The notes beneath the pieces are model-generated. The model was not told the origin of the DNA. It made no database searches and saw nothing but the letters and a program-made list of their open reading frames with translations. Position numbers and translations under genes: made by a program. Shown here in pieces: positions 7,263 through 16,388 of a stretch of 41,856 nt of DNA; positions within the stretch are counted from its first letter, which is position 1; the number at the start of each line of letters is the position of its first letter. Where the stretch lies: the NCBI RefSeq assembly GCF_001044395.1, contig NZ_JANU01000051.1:1-41856 (forward strand). Direction: 5' to 3'. The stretch comes from Caenimonas sp. SL110. GTDB lineage: Bacteria > Pseudomonadota > Gammaproteobacteria > Burkholderiales > Burkholderiaceae_C.

Positions 7263-8945
7263 ATGTTTAACAGCGAGCCACAGCCATCGACTCAAAGCCA
7301 ATTGGCACCGAAGTCGTTTTTTCCGACCATGCGAAATCTGGCAGCCTTGTCGTTTTTCCTCTTGGTAGGGGCCACGTTCTCCGGTCAGACTCCTTGGATA
7401 GCGACTTTGGTCGGGGTCGCCCCTCTCGTTTGGTACCACGTCGGCTATTTGAGTCCCCGTGCACGAACTGGACTCAGTCAAGCAGCAATCGACAGCGTTT
7501 ACTATTTCGGCTTTCTAGTCACTATCGCTGCACTCGGGGTCAGTGCTGTGTCTCTAGCTACAGGGGGAGGCAAAGTCCCAATGGATGTCATTGCCTTTCA
7601 GTTCGGGCTCGGGCTTTTGGCCACTGGCTATGCAGTATTCGCCCGTATGCATCTGACCAGCATCTCTACATGGATTGACGAACAAAGCCCCGAGGTGGTA
7701 CTAGACCGATACTTAAAGCGCACGCAAGAGCTGGTTACGAACGTTGAAATCGCTTCAACTCAGTTCTCCAGCTTTGCTTCGAGCTTAATGGCTCGTACGG
7801 AAGCAGCCACCACCAGTGCCACAGCAACCGCCGAGAAAAGCATGCTCGAGTTGGCCCGAGTATTCGATCAACAACTACGACAAACACTAGCGTCAGGAAA
7901 CCAGGGTCTTACAGATCTACGATCTCTCGTGAATGAGACGTCGTTTGCAGAGGAACGAGAGGCGCTTGCGCGAAGCGTAAAGGTAACACTGGAATGTGTG
8001 CTTCACCTGAATAAGGCGCTCCTGGAGTTTTCGACGAGATCCACCGAAACCGCGGCAGCGACAACCCATTTGCACGACGTATCAATCAAATTGACCGACA
8101 GCATGGCTACCCTCTCAGACAGCCTCGAGCAGGTCGGAGGTCCAAATGGGACGATCATAAGAAGCGTCGATTCTTTCGAGGGCGCTCATTCCAATGCAGT
8201 TCGCACGACTCAAGCACTGAGTGAAGTCGTTGAAGAGCTATCCGCACTGGGCGGCTCTTTAGGCGGTGTTGGAACCACGTTCAAGCAACTCAAGACCCTA
8301 ACGGCCAAAGCTCAGCAACAACTCGAGACTCTGGCACAAGCCTCTGGCCAACTTGAGCTCGCAACCGAGTCTTTCGTGAAGTCGAGTCACAGGACTCAAG
8401 AATTCGCCGATGGGATTGAGCGCGTTACGGGCGTACTTCCGGGAATGGGTGATCGCGTATTGGGACTCGATGGCCAGCTTGAACAACTCCGGGTGACAAC
8501 CTCAGCGGTCGAGCACCACCTACAAGCGCTTCCAAGGCCGGTCGACGATGCGATCATGGTTACCAATGAACTAAGGTCAGCGTTGAGTGCCATGCAGGCG
8601 ATGCTGCAGAGCGCGGGAGGAGATGCTCAAAACCTCTCGACAAACACGCAAGAGGCGTTGGATTACCTGAAGCAAGCTCATAAACTAACGGCAGACGTTA
8701 GTGGCCTTCAGTCAACAACGAAGGCCGTTAACGACCTGTTGGCGGAGATTGCCGCAAACGGCGTTAAGGCTACGGCCACCTTGACACAGACATCGGACGC
8801 TTTGCACAAAACAGTATCAATCGCGGCAAGTTCCTTAGACAAAGATGTCCAAACAGCAAGTCGAGCGGCCAGCCTATTCACCGAAAAGCTGACGGTTGTC
8901 GCGCAAAACATAATCGACGAAACGCGGAAGGCTCGGGTCGTATGA
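7263..8945 (+). CDS. MotA/ZorA-like membrane protein with long coiled-coil tail, cluster gene C
   Basis: A 560-residue protein with four predicted membrane helices in the first 130 residues (about 24-41, 44-62, 76-98 and 108-127). The last pair, with small residues and the segment FGLGLLATGYAVFARM, recalls the TM3-TM4 core of MotA/TolQ/ExbB/ZorA ion-channel subunits. Residues 140-560 are almost continuously helical and rich in Ala, Ser, Thr, Gln and Leu, like the tail of ZorA or a chemoreceptor. Repeated small-residue heptads such as TEAATTSATATAEKS are visible. The stop overlaps the start of gene D by 4 bases. Family knowledge: MotA-type subunits form pentamers around a dimer of MotB-type subunits. 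That this protein belongs to that class is inference from topology and neighbour, not from a clear signature. Confidence 0.8.
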   Translation: MFNSEPQPSTQSQLAPKSFFPTMRNLAALSFFLLVGATFSGQTPWIATLVGVAPLVWYHVGYLSPRARTGLSQAAIDSVYYFGFLVTIAALGVSAVSLATGGGKVPMDVIAFQFGLGLLATGYAVFARMHLTSISTWIDEQSPEVVLDRYLKRTQELVTNVEIASTQFSSFASSLMARTEAATTSATATAEKSMLELARVFDQQLRQTLASGNQGLTDLRSLVNETSFAEEREALARSVKVTLECVLHLNKALLEFSTRSTETAAATTHLHDVSIKLTDSMATLSDSLEQVGGPNGTIIRSVDSFEGAHSNAVRTTQALSEVVEELSALGGSLGGVGTTFKQLKTLTAKAQQQLETLAQASGQLELATESFVKSSHRTQEFADGIERVTGVLPGMGDRVLGLDGQLEQLRVTTSAVEHHLQALPRPVDDAIMVTNELRSALSAMQAMLQSAGGDAQNLSTNTQEALDYLKQAHKLTADVSGLQSTTKAVNDLLAEIAANGVKATATLTQTSDALHKTVSIAASSLDKDVQTASRAASLFTEKLTVVAQNIIDETRKARVV

Positions 8946-9631
8946 AGCAAGGGGACGATGTCTTCTTCTTCACGCTAATTGATTTTCTCCTGCAAGTTTT
9001 TTTCTTCGGGCTATTAATTTACGTTGTCGCTCAGGCTTTCGCGGGAAAGCCCCTAACTAAGGAAGAAGCTGCAGCAAGGCAGATGCTGCTCGAAGGCACC
9101 AAGGTGTCGAGTTTAGTTGAGCTGACCGATCTCCTTACAAAGATGGGGCCCCTAGAGCACCTCCCCGGTACCTCGGAGTTCTTCCAGAAGAACGGCGGTA
9201 GAGAAAGCGTGACCAAGGCAGTCGAAGCGGTGAAATCTTCAGGTGGCACCGAGAACGTTCGACGCATGAAAGCAGATATCGAATCCAGAGATCAAGAGCT
9301 TGAAGGGCTGAAGGGCGAAATGAAAGCTTGGGGTACCCCTTCTTGCGTCTACGAGACTGTAGGCGGAAAAGTGCGGCCAAAGACTATTGCCAGGGTGCGA
9401 GTGTTTGATGACAGGATTGAGCTTGAAAATCCGTCGCTCGAGATGGATTCGATCCTGAAAGGTTTGAACCGGGAGTTCGCCTCAGTTGAGAAGCTCAGCC
9501 ATGCAAATTTCCGGGAGACATTTATGCCATTGGTGGCGCAGAAGCCGAACTGCAGATACTTTCTTGAAGTCATTGCTAGACCTTCTTTGCTATCTTCCAT
9601 GAACGTAGTGTGGTCCGCCTTCAGGACATAA
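8942..9631 (+). CDS. MotB/ZorB/ExbD-like single-helix protein, cluster gene D
   Basis: A 229-residue protein with a short cytoplasmic N-terminus and one membrane helix at about residues 9-30, sequence TLIDFLLQVFFFGLLIYVV. Asp14 near the start of the helix stands where MotB, ExbD, TolR and ZorB carry their ion-translocating aspartate. The soluble part (35-229), presumably periplasmic, has a helical linker (70-115), then a mixed alpha/beta domain beginning near Cys126 and ending with CRYFLEVIARP. This could be an OmpA-like or other peptidoglycan-facing domain, but no OmpA consensus was recognised. Its ATG overlaps the stop of gene C, as expected for two subunits made together. Proposed as the rod partner of gene C. 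Confidence 0.8.
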   Translation: MKQGDDVFFFTLIDFLLQVFFFGLLIYVVAQAFAGKPLTKEEAAARQMLLEGTKVSSLVELTDLLTKMGPLEHLPGTSEFFQKNGGRESVTKAVEAVKSSGGTENVRRMKADIESRDQELEGLKGEMKAWGTPSCVYETVGGKVRPKTIARVRVFDDRIELENPSLEMDSILKGLNREFASVEKLSHANFRETFMPLVAQKPNCRYFLEVIARPSLLSSMNVVWSAFRT

Positions 9632-9636
9632 CAAGC

Positions 9637-9803
9637 ATGGACAAAGATCCACTCGCCGCTCTAAAAAAAAACTCGACGAAATGGAGCAGGCCATTGTCAT
9701 CAGATTCCGGCCGACTGAGCAGCCAACCTCGCGGCCAAACCAGAGACCAGATCTTTCGTTCATTGGCAACATTGTTTCCTTCTTCCGCGGAAATCGAAGG
9801 TGA
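9637..9803 (+). CDS. Short terminal ORF with A9 frameshift site, cluster gene E
   Basis: An ATG 5 bases after gene D starts MDKDPLAAL and then meets a run of nine A residues (9663-9671). Read straight through, the frame continues to 9852 as low-complexity polar sequence. If one A is gained, or the ribosome or polymerase slips by -1, the frame instead reads LKKKLDEMEQAIVIRFRPTE and ends at 9803 after FIGNIVSFFRGNRR, about 55 residues with a coherent coiled-coil and amphipathic character. Three explanations are open: productive slippage, a recent inactivating deletion, or a homopolymer sequencing error. Position and spacing suggest it belongs to the cluster. Coordinates given are for the shifted frame. 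Confidence 0.4.
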
Positions 9804-9966
9804 CCGAGATACGCAGCCAAGCCTGCAAGCCCACTATTTTGGATTATCGTAGCTGGCGGCTGGCCTGCAACCTGATGCTTCTCACTCGGCTACGTGCAGA
9901 TAGCGGCAACAAAGGAGATAACATGTGGCGCGGATTGTCACTGGGACAATACTACTCTCGCGAGAC

Positions 9967-10245
9967 CGAGGCGCGAGCATGGGCAGCAGGCTTCGGGCGT
10001 TGGTACAACTTCGAGCATCGCCACGTGGCATTCGCTACGTCAGCCCGGCCCAGCGCCATGCCGGTGAGGATCATGCGATTCTCGCGGCGAGGCATGCGCC
10101 GTACACCCGCGTTCGCAAACGCAATGCGGCACATAGGTCAAGCGACAACAGCGACTGGACACCCATCGGCCGGTGACACTCGACCCCGAATGCGACTCGG
10201 GCATCAAGACGCACTCGGGTCGTAGGCATAAACCAGACTACAACG
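9967..10245 (+). pseudogene. IS3-family transposase remnant (C-terminal part)
   Basis: Plus-strand sequence encodes the end of an IS3-type OrfB in three frames. It begins EARAWAAGFGRWYNFEHRH, then shifts to GIRYVSPAQRHAGEDHAIL and on to a WTPIG segment, then shifts again to VTLDPECDSGIKTHSGR. In intact relatives these pieces form one continuous C-terminus (ARxWxxxFVRWYNxEHRHSGIRYVTPxxRH). At least two frameshifts and the loss of the catalytic core show it is dead. It faces away from the left remnant and closes the low-G+C cluster. The 110 bases before it and the 70 bases after it contain no gene I can support. Confidence 0.75.
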
Positions 10246-10313
10246 CTTTCAGTGAAATTGCGCTTTTCTCTGTTCTTCATCCAAGAACGGTCAGTTTTCT
10301 TCGGAAAGAGGCA

Positions 10314-10901
10314 ATGAAAATTCAACGGACTTTGCAGTTCATCGCCCTTTCAATTTGGCTCCTATTCGCGAGCGGTGCGCAAGCAACCGAACTCGCTGGC
10401 CGTGTCGTTCGGGTCTTCGATGGGGACACCATAGACTTCCTGACCGATACTCACACGCTTGTCCGCGTGCGACTTGCGGGCATCGATGCGCCTGAGCGCA
10501 AGCAGCCGTTTTCACACGCTGCAAAACTCGCTTTGATCGATATGGCACTTTCCAAACGGGCAATGCTCCAGGTTGAAAAAGAGGACAGATATGGTCGCTT
10601 GGTTGCCAAGCTGATCGTAGAGGGGCGAGATGCCAATTTGTTTCTGATCCGACAAGGACTAGCGTGGCACTACAAGAAGTACGAGCATGAGCAAGGTGCG
10701 CAGGACCGAGTCCGATATGCCGCCGCGGAAGTCGCAGCCAAACGTGAACGATTGGGTCTTTGGGAACATCCCCTCCCAATTCCACCTTGGGACTTTCGCG
10801 CTCGAAGTCGCGCGCGTCCTCGGGAGGTCGCATACTTCACCGAGTCCATCACGAATGGCGTTGTAGGCGGACTTCTAGTTGTGATCAGGCGAGCCACATA
10901 G
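10314..10901 (+). CDS. Secreted thermonuclease (SNase-like)
   Basis: A 195-residue staphylococcal-nuclease-type protein. A signal peptide (residues 1-23, MKIQRTLQFIALSIWLLF then cleavage near AQA) precedes an OB-fold nuclease. Visible catalytic features are the metal-binding Asp in VFDGDTID (about 38-42), the Arg in VRLAGIDAPER and the Glu in its APER end, and the later DRYGRLVAKL segment with the second Arg. The start is fixed by GGAAAGAGG just upstream; the frame is open further left only because it runs through the transposase tail. The protein is probably exported and degrades DNA or RNA outside the cytoplasm. It is followed after 34 bases by the NERD-helicase gene in the same direction. 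Confidence 0.85.
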   Translation: MKIQRTLQFIALSIWLLFASGAQATELAGRVVRVFDGDTIDFLTDTHTLVRVRLAGIDAPERKQPFSHAAKLALIDMALSKRAMLQVEKEDRYGRLVAKLIVEGRDANLFLIRQGLAWHYKKYEHEQGAQDRVRYAAAEVAAKRERLGLWEHPLPIPPWDFRARSRARPREVAYFTESITNGVVGGLLVVIRRAT

Positions 10902-10935
10902 CTCGACGCGCGTATCCTCCGCCCAAGGGGAACCC

Positions 10936-12735
10936 ATGGCAGTACTAATTCCAGCTTTAGGCGCATGTGCCAGCCGCATGACTTCCGGCGAGCGCCGTCT
11001 TGCCGAGCGCCTGGAGCAAAAGCTCGACGACGATTACGTGCTCTGGTATGACGTGCCGGTTGGCCCGAAGCAGACGCACCCTGACTTCGTTCTCATTCAT
11101 CCTCGACGCGGTCTTCTCATCCTGGAAACCAAGGACTGGAAGCTCGACACAATCCAGGAATGCAGCAAACAATCCTGGACCCTCACGGTGGAGGGTCGAC
11201 CCAAGGTCGTCATCAACCCCGCAGCGCAGGCCCGTCACTGCGCCATCCAGGTCATCAACGCACTGGAGCGCGACGCTCAACTCATTCACCCCGAAGGCCC
11301 GAATCAGGGAAAGCTGGCGTTTCCGTGGGGAAGCGGCGTGGTCTTCACCAACATCACGCGCAAACAGTTCGTTGATTCAGAACTGGATCAGACGATCGAT
11401 GCCCACCTCGTCATCTGCAAGGACGAGATGCTCGAATCGGTCGAGCCGGAAGAATTTCAGCAGCGCCTGTGGAACATGTTTCCGCACGCATTTGGCAAGG
11501 CAATCTCTCTGCCACAGCTCGATCGCGTGCGGTGGATCATGTTCCCGCAGGTTCGCGTTCCCACACAGACGACGCTGTTCACAGATCAGGAAGAAGAGTT
11601 GCCCGACATGATGCGGGTCATGGACCTTCAGCAGGAGCAGCTTGCGCGCAGCCTTGGGGACGGTCATCGCGTCATTCATGGGGTCGCGGGCTCTGGCAAG
11701 ACCATGATCCTGGGCTATCGCGCAGAGCACCTTGCCAAGCTTCCTTCGACCAAGCCAATCCTGGTCCTTTGCTACAACGAGCCGCTGGCCGTGAAGCTCG
11801 ATGCGATGTTCAATGCAAAGGGTCTCGCCGACCGCGTGCACGCCCGTCACTTTCACAAGTGGTGCCGCCAGCAACTGGTCACCTATGGTCAACCCCTGCC
11901 GCCACAAGGCAAGGCGATGTTCGACCAGATGATCGACAACGTGATTAACGGCGTGGATCGCAAGCAGATTCCCTCGGGCCAGTATCAGGTTGTGATGATC
12001 GACGAGGGGCATGACTTCGAGCCGGAATGGTTGAAGCTCGTGACGCAAATGGTGGACCCGGAGACCAACAGCCTGCTCGTTCTCTACGACAGCGCGCAGT
12101 CGATCTATGGCAAGAGCAAAGCCCGCAGTTTCAGCTTCAAGAGCGTCGGCATCCAGGCCGCTGGGCGCACCACGATCCTGAAAATCAATTACCGCAACAC
12201 GAAACAGATTCTGCAAACGGCCAACAAGGTCGCAGGGGAATTTCTGCAGCCCCATGCACAGGATGAGGATGGCGTGCCTTTGGTACAACCAGTGAGTTGC
12301 GGCCGCGATGGTCAGGCTCCGCTTGTCGTGCGGCTGCCCTCCCCTCGTGACGAACCGGCCAAAGTCGCAGAGCTATTGGCAGCAGCGCACGAGGAGGGTC
12401 ACGCCTGGGGCGATATGGCCGTCCTTTGCAGGGACCATGCGGCAATGGACGCCTGCGCTAAGGCTCTCCATTTGCGTAAGCTCCCGCACAAGGTACGTCA
12501 CCGTTCGGGTGACTTCGACCCGCTGGCAGACACGATCAAGGTCATGACCATGCATGCGAGCAAGGGGCTGGAATTCCCGGTGGTCGCAGTGGTCGGAATA
12601 GGGCAGATGCCCAGGGAAGGCGAAGAAGTTGCGGATGAGGCGAAACTGTTTTATGTCGCTGCAACACGGGCAACGCAGAGGTTGATGATGACTGTTGCGG
12701 GCGATGGTGCGTTTGCGAAAACGTTGACTGCGTAG
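10936..12735 (+). CDS. NERD nuclease domain / UvrD-like helicase fusion
   Basis: A 599-residue protein joining two enzymatic domains. The N-terminal NERD domain (about 14-125) has a PD-(D/E)xK-type nuclease core: Asp50 in HPDFVLI, then Glu64 and Lys66 in LLILETKDW. The C-terminal part is a superfamily 1 helicase of the UvrD/PcrA group. It has Walker A GVAGSGKTM near 248, Walker B VVMIDEGHD near 352, a YRNTKQI motif near 417, motif V TMHASKGLEF near 538 and motif VI YVAATRATQRL near 573. Family knowledge: NERD-helicases are widespread on mobile and defence loci, and their targets are mostly unknown. Composition is closer to the backbone than that of the membrane cluster. It may form a unit with the upstream thermonuclease. 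Confidence 0.9.
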   Translation: MAVLIPALGACASRMTSGERRLAERLEQKLDDDYVLWYDVPVGPKQTHPDFVLIHPRRGLLILETKDWKLDTIQECSKQSWTLTVEGRPKVVINPAAQARHCAIQVINALERDAQLIHPEGPNQGKLAFPWGSGVVFTNITRKQFVDSELDQTIDAHLVICKDEMLESVEPEEFQQRLWNMFPHAFGKAISLPQLDRVRWIMFPQVRVPTQTTLFTDQEEELPDMMRVMDLQQEQLARSLGDGHRVIHGVAGSGKTMILGYRAEHLAKLPSTKPILVLCYNEPLAVKLDAMFNAKGLADRVHARHFHKWCRQQLVTYGQPLPPQGKAMFDQMIDNVINGVDRKQIPSGQYQVVMIDEGHDFEPEWLKLVTQMVDPETNSLLVLYDSAQSIYGKSKARSFSFKSVGIQAAGRTTILKINYRNTKQILQTANKVAGEFLQPHAQDEDGVPLVQPVSCGRDGQAPLVVRLPSPRDEPAKVAELLAAAHEEGHAWGDMAVLCRDHAAMDACAKALHLRKLPHKVRHRSGDFDPLADTIKVMTMHASKGLEFPVVAVVGIGQMPREGEEVADEAKLFYVAATRATQRLMMTVAGDGAFAKTLTA

Positions 12736-12765
12736 AAAGCAAAGCGCGCAGTTGTGGTGATGGAC

Positions 12766-12814
12766 GCAGTCGCCGCTGCGCGGTGGATGCCGGATCGAGT
12801 CCGGCATGACAGCC
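12766..12814. repeat. Dispersed palindromic repeat, copy 2
   Basis: GCAGTCGCCGCTGCGCGG leads into the hairpin core ATGCCGGA / TCCGGCAT (12787-12807) and the tail GACAGCC. It is in inverted orientation relative to copy 1. It lies between the convergent helicase and dioxygenase genes, where a bidirectional transcript end would be useful. Confidence 0.8.
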
Positions 12815-12838
12815 TTATGGAGAGTTGCCCGGTGAGCT

Positions 12839-13675
12839 TCACCCAACCAGCATCGGAAACAGCCGATGCGCCATCGCCGCACCCGCTGGCAATTCTTCCG
12901 CAAGCCCCGGAAAATCCGGCGACGTTTTCCACCGTCTTGGCGCGTGCCGGATGTCATCACCCAGGTACCTCACCGAAAACACGCGTCTGCGATTGCTGCC
13001 TTCCACTCCACCTGCCGCATGCAGGGTCAGCATGTGAAAGCACACCACATCGCCTGGCTCGATCTCCCAGCCGACGATGCGATGCGCGCTGCGATCGGCC
13101 TCGATATCCGGCAGGTCAGCGAGCGAGCCCTCCGGGAACCACTTGGCCTGGTTGTCCATGAAGGTGCGTGGCATCAGCCACGGTCCCTTGTGAGAGCCCG
13201 CGACGAATTCGAGCGTGGCCGATCGGGAGACCGGGTCCACCGGAATCCACATGCTCACATTCTGGTGGCCGTCGATGTTGTAGTAGGGCTGGTCCTGGTG
13301 CCAGGGCGTGCGCTGGCGCGTGCCGGGTTCCTTGACGAGCACATGGTCGTGATAGAAGCGCACGGTGCGCGACTGCATGAGGCGCTGCGCAACCAGCGCC
13401 AGCGGTGTCTCGCGGATGAAGCGCTCGTACTGCGCTATGTCTTGCCAGTTGCAGAAGTCTTCGATGAAGCGGCCCGGGTCGTCGGGACGGCTCGCAACGA
13501 TGGCGCGTGGGCTGGGTGATGCCAGGTTGACCTCGATTCCCTCCCGCAGCAGCGCTACTTCGGCAGGCGTGAGGAGCTGGCGAATGCATACCGCGCCATC
13601 GCGTGCGAAATCGCTGATGTGCTGATCCGTCAGGCGGTCTTGCAGGCGCTGGGTGAGTGGCTGCGGGTCGATCAT
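12839..13675 (-). CDS. PhyH-family Fe(II)/2-oxoglutarate dioxygenase
   Basis: A protein of about 278 residues of the phytanoyl-CoA dioxygenase (PhyH) family. These non-haem iron enzymes hydroxylate small molecules using 2-oxoglutarate. The iron-binding HxD is visible in TPWHQDQPYYN near the middle, and the distal His in GDVVCFHMLTLHAAGG, followed by an Arg (NRRRVFSVRYLGDD) that would bind 2-oxoglutarate. The helical N-terminus ISDFARDGAVCIRQLLTPAE is typical. I prefer the ATG at 13675; an upstream in-frame start at 13723 overlaps the terminator region. The substrate cannot be predicted from the context. Confidence 0.85.
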   Translation of the reverse strand: MIDPQPLTQRLQDRLTDQHISDFARDGAVCIRQLLTPAEVALLREGIEVNLASPSPRAIVASRPDDPGRFIEDFCNWQDIAQYERFIRETPLALVAQRLMQSRTVRFYHDHVLVKEPGTRQRTPWHQDQPYYNIDGHQNVSMWIPVDPVSRSATLEFVAGSHKGPWLMPRTFMDNQAKWFPEGSLADLPDIEADRSAHRIVGWEIEPGDVVCFHMLTLHAAGGVEGSNRRRVFSVRYLGDDIRHAPRRWKTSPDFPGLAEELPAGAAMAHRLFPMLVG

Positions 13676-13721
13676 GGGGCTATGTTCCGGGTGATCTGGT
13701 GACAACGCAATATTACGGCGC

Positions 13722-13764
13722 AAAAAAAACGGCCTGAGCTATCAATTCAATAGCGTCAGACCGT
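13722..13764 (-). terminator. Intrinsic terminator of the serS-tRNA-Ser unit
   Basis: On the minus strand, ACGGTCTGACGCTAT pairs imperfectly with ATAGCTCAGGCCGT around a short A/T-rich loop and is followed by a run of eight T residues. It lies 6 bases downstream of the tRNA-Ser 3' end, so it ends the tRNA transcript, and probably the serS transcript too. Confidence 0.85.
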
Positions 13765-13770
13765 TTGTAG

Positions 13771-13860
<90 letters not shown>

Positions 13861-13903
13861 AGATGATGTTCGCTGTGGTCGCGAAGACCGAAATTCTAAC
13901 CGA

Positions 13904-15235
<1,332 letters not shown>

Positions 15236-15251
15236 TTATCGGGGCTGTTGA

Positions 15252-15332
15252 AGGCATGGATTGCGGATCGAGTCCGCAATGACAGCCATTGTTGTCATGC
15301 CGGAATCGATCCGGCATCCACCGCGAAGCGGC
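15252..15332. repeat. Dispersed palindromic repeat, double copy 3
   Basis: Two hairpin units in tandem: ATTGCGGA / TCCGCAAT at 15260-15280 and ATGCCGGA / TCCGGCAT at 15297-15317, joined by a GACAGCC-type spacer and ending in CCACCGCGAAGCGGC. The first unit differs from the common core on both arms in a way that keeps the pairing. It sits between the start of serS and the stop of the dehydratase gene. Confidence 0.85.
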
Positions 15333-15347
15333 TACGGCGCTGAACGC

Positions 15348-16286
15348 TCAGGAAATCGTCGAAGGATCCAGGTTCGCGCCGCAGATCACCAGGCACACCT
15401 TCTCATCCGCGCGCGGCTTGTACGCACCGCTGTGCAAGGCCGCGAGGCCCAGGGATGCCGACGCTTCCACCGCGAGCTTCATCTCTTTCCACAGCCACAG
15501 TTGCGCGTGGCGTATCGCTTCATCGGGCAGAACCAGCGAATCCTTGACGTATCGCTGCGTGAGGTCCCACGCCAGCTCACCAATGCGTTTCGCACCGAGT
15601 GAATCCGCAGCGATGCCACTGACCGACACATCCACCGGCTTGCCCGCGCGGCGCGCCTCGAACAGAGTCGGCGCCAGTTCCGGTTCCAGCGCAACAACGC
15701 GCGAGCGACCCTCGAACCACGCCGCAATACCGGCGATGAGCCCTCCTCCGCCCACGCTCACCAGCACGCTGTCGGGCGTGCCCCCATCGGCCTCGATCTC
15801 CTGCGCGAGCGTGCCTGCGCCGGCCACGACTTCGCTCTGGTCGTAGGCGTGCGTGAGCAACGCGCCAGTGGCCTTCTGCCGCGCGAGGCAGGCTTGCAAT
15901 GCTTCGGCGTAATTCGCGCCCGTGACCACGACATCGGCACCGAGTTCACGCAGCTTGGCCTGCTTCATCGCACTGGAGATCGTGGGCACGAAAACTTCGC
16001 ATTTCACGCCGAGCGCCCTGGCTGCGGCTGCCGTCGCGATGCCCGCGTTGCCACCGGATGCAACGATCACGCCGCTCGCCGGGATGTCGTTGGCCAGCAG
16101 GCGATTGAGCATGCCGCGCGCCTTGAAGCTGCCGCCGACCTGCAGGTGCTCGAGCTTGAGCCAGACTTCGGCGCAGTCGATCTCGAAGTCCGCGCCGCGC
16201 AGTTTCCACAGGGGGGTGTGGCGGATGAAGCCGGGTTGGCGGGCGGTGAAGCGGTGTGCAGCTTCGGTGATCTGTAGAGGGGTCAT
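15348..16286 (-). CDS. Threonine/serine dehydratase, PLP-dependent
   Basis: A 312-residue pyridoxal-phosphate enzyme of the threonine dehydratase (fold type II) family, which deaminates L-threonine or L-serine to 2-oxobutyrate or pyruvate. The PLP lysine is in GGSFKARGMLNR (about residue 52). The phosphate-binding glycine loop is SVGGGGLIAGI near 177, and ASGGNAGIATA near 80 is the substrate loop. There is no C-terminal ACT-like regulatory domain, so it is of the short catabolic type rather than the long IlvA. A related racemase function cannot be excluded. Confidence 0.85.
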   Translation of the reverse strand: MTPLQITEAAHRFTARQPGFIRHTPLWKLRGADFEIDCAEVWLKLEHLQVGGSFKARGMLNRLLANDIPASGVIVASGGNAGIATAAAARALGVKCEVFVPTISSAMKQAKLRELGADVVVTGANYAEALQACLARQKATGALLTHAYDQSEVVAGAGTLAQEIEADGGTPDSVLVSVGGGGLIAGIAAWFEGRSRVVALEPELAPTLFEARRAGKPVDVSVSGIAADSLGAKRIGELAWDLTQRYVKDSLVLPDEAIRHAQLWLWKEMKLAVEASASLGLAALHSGAYKPRADEKVCLVICGANLDPSTIS

Positions 16287-16306
16287 GGAGTCAGGAAGTC
16301 AGGAAG

Positions 16307-16372
16307 GCATGGATGCCGGATCGAGTCCGGCATGACAGCCAATTGCAATCGGGTCCGGCAGGACAGCCAATG
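16307..16372. repeat. Dispersed palindromic repeat, copy 4 with partial second unit
   Basis: Hairpin core ATGCCGGA / TCCGGCAT at 16313-16333 followed by GACAGCC, then a degenerate half unit GGGTCCGGCAGGACAGCC at 16351-16368. It lies between the dehydratase start and the end of ispH. Confidence 0.75.
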
Positions 16373-16388
16373 GAGTGCACAGTGGTTG

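Noticed and set aside
5007..9631. A canonical Zorya system
   Set aside because: The pair at 7263-9631 resembles ZorA and ZorB only in topology; no ZorC, no ZorD-type Snf2 helicase and no ZorE nuclease lie in the same operon, and two extra membrane proteins are present.
10173..10313. N-terminal extension of the thermonuclease
   Set aside because: The extra 47 codons are the decayed tail of a transposase (VTLDPE...SGIKTHSGR); a signal peptide and ribosome site mark the real start at 10314.
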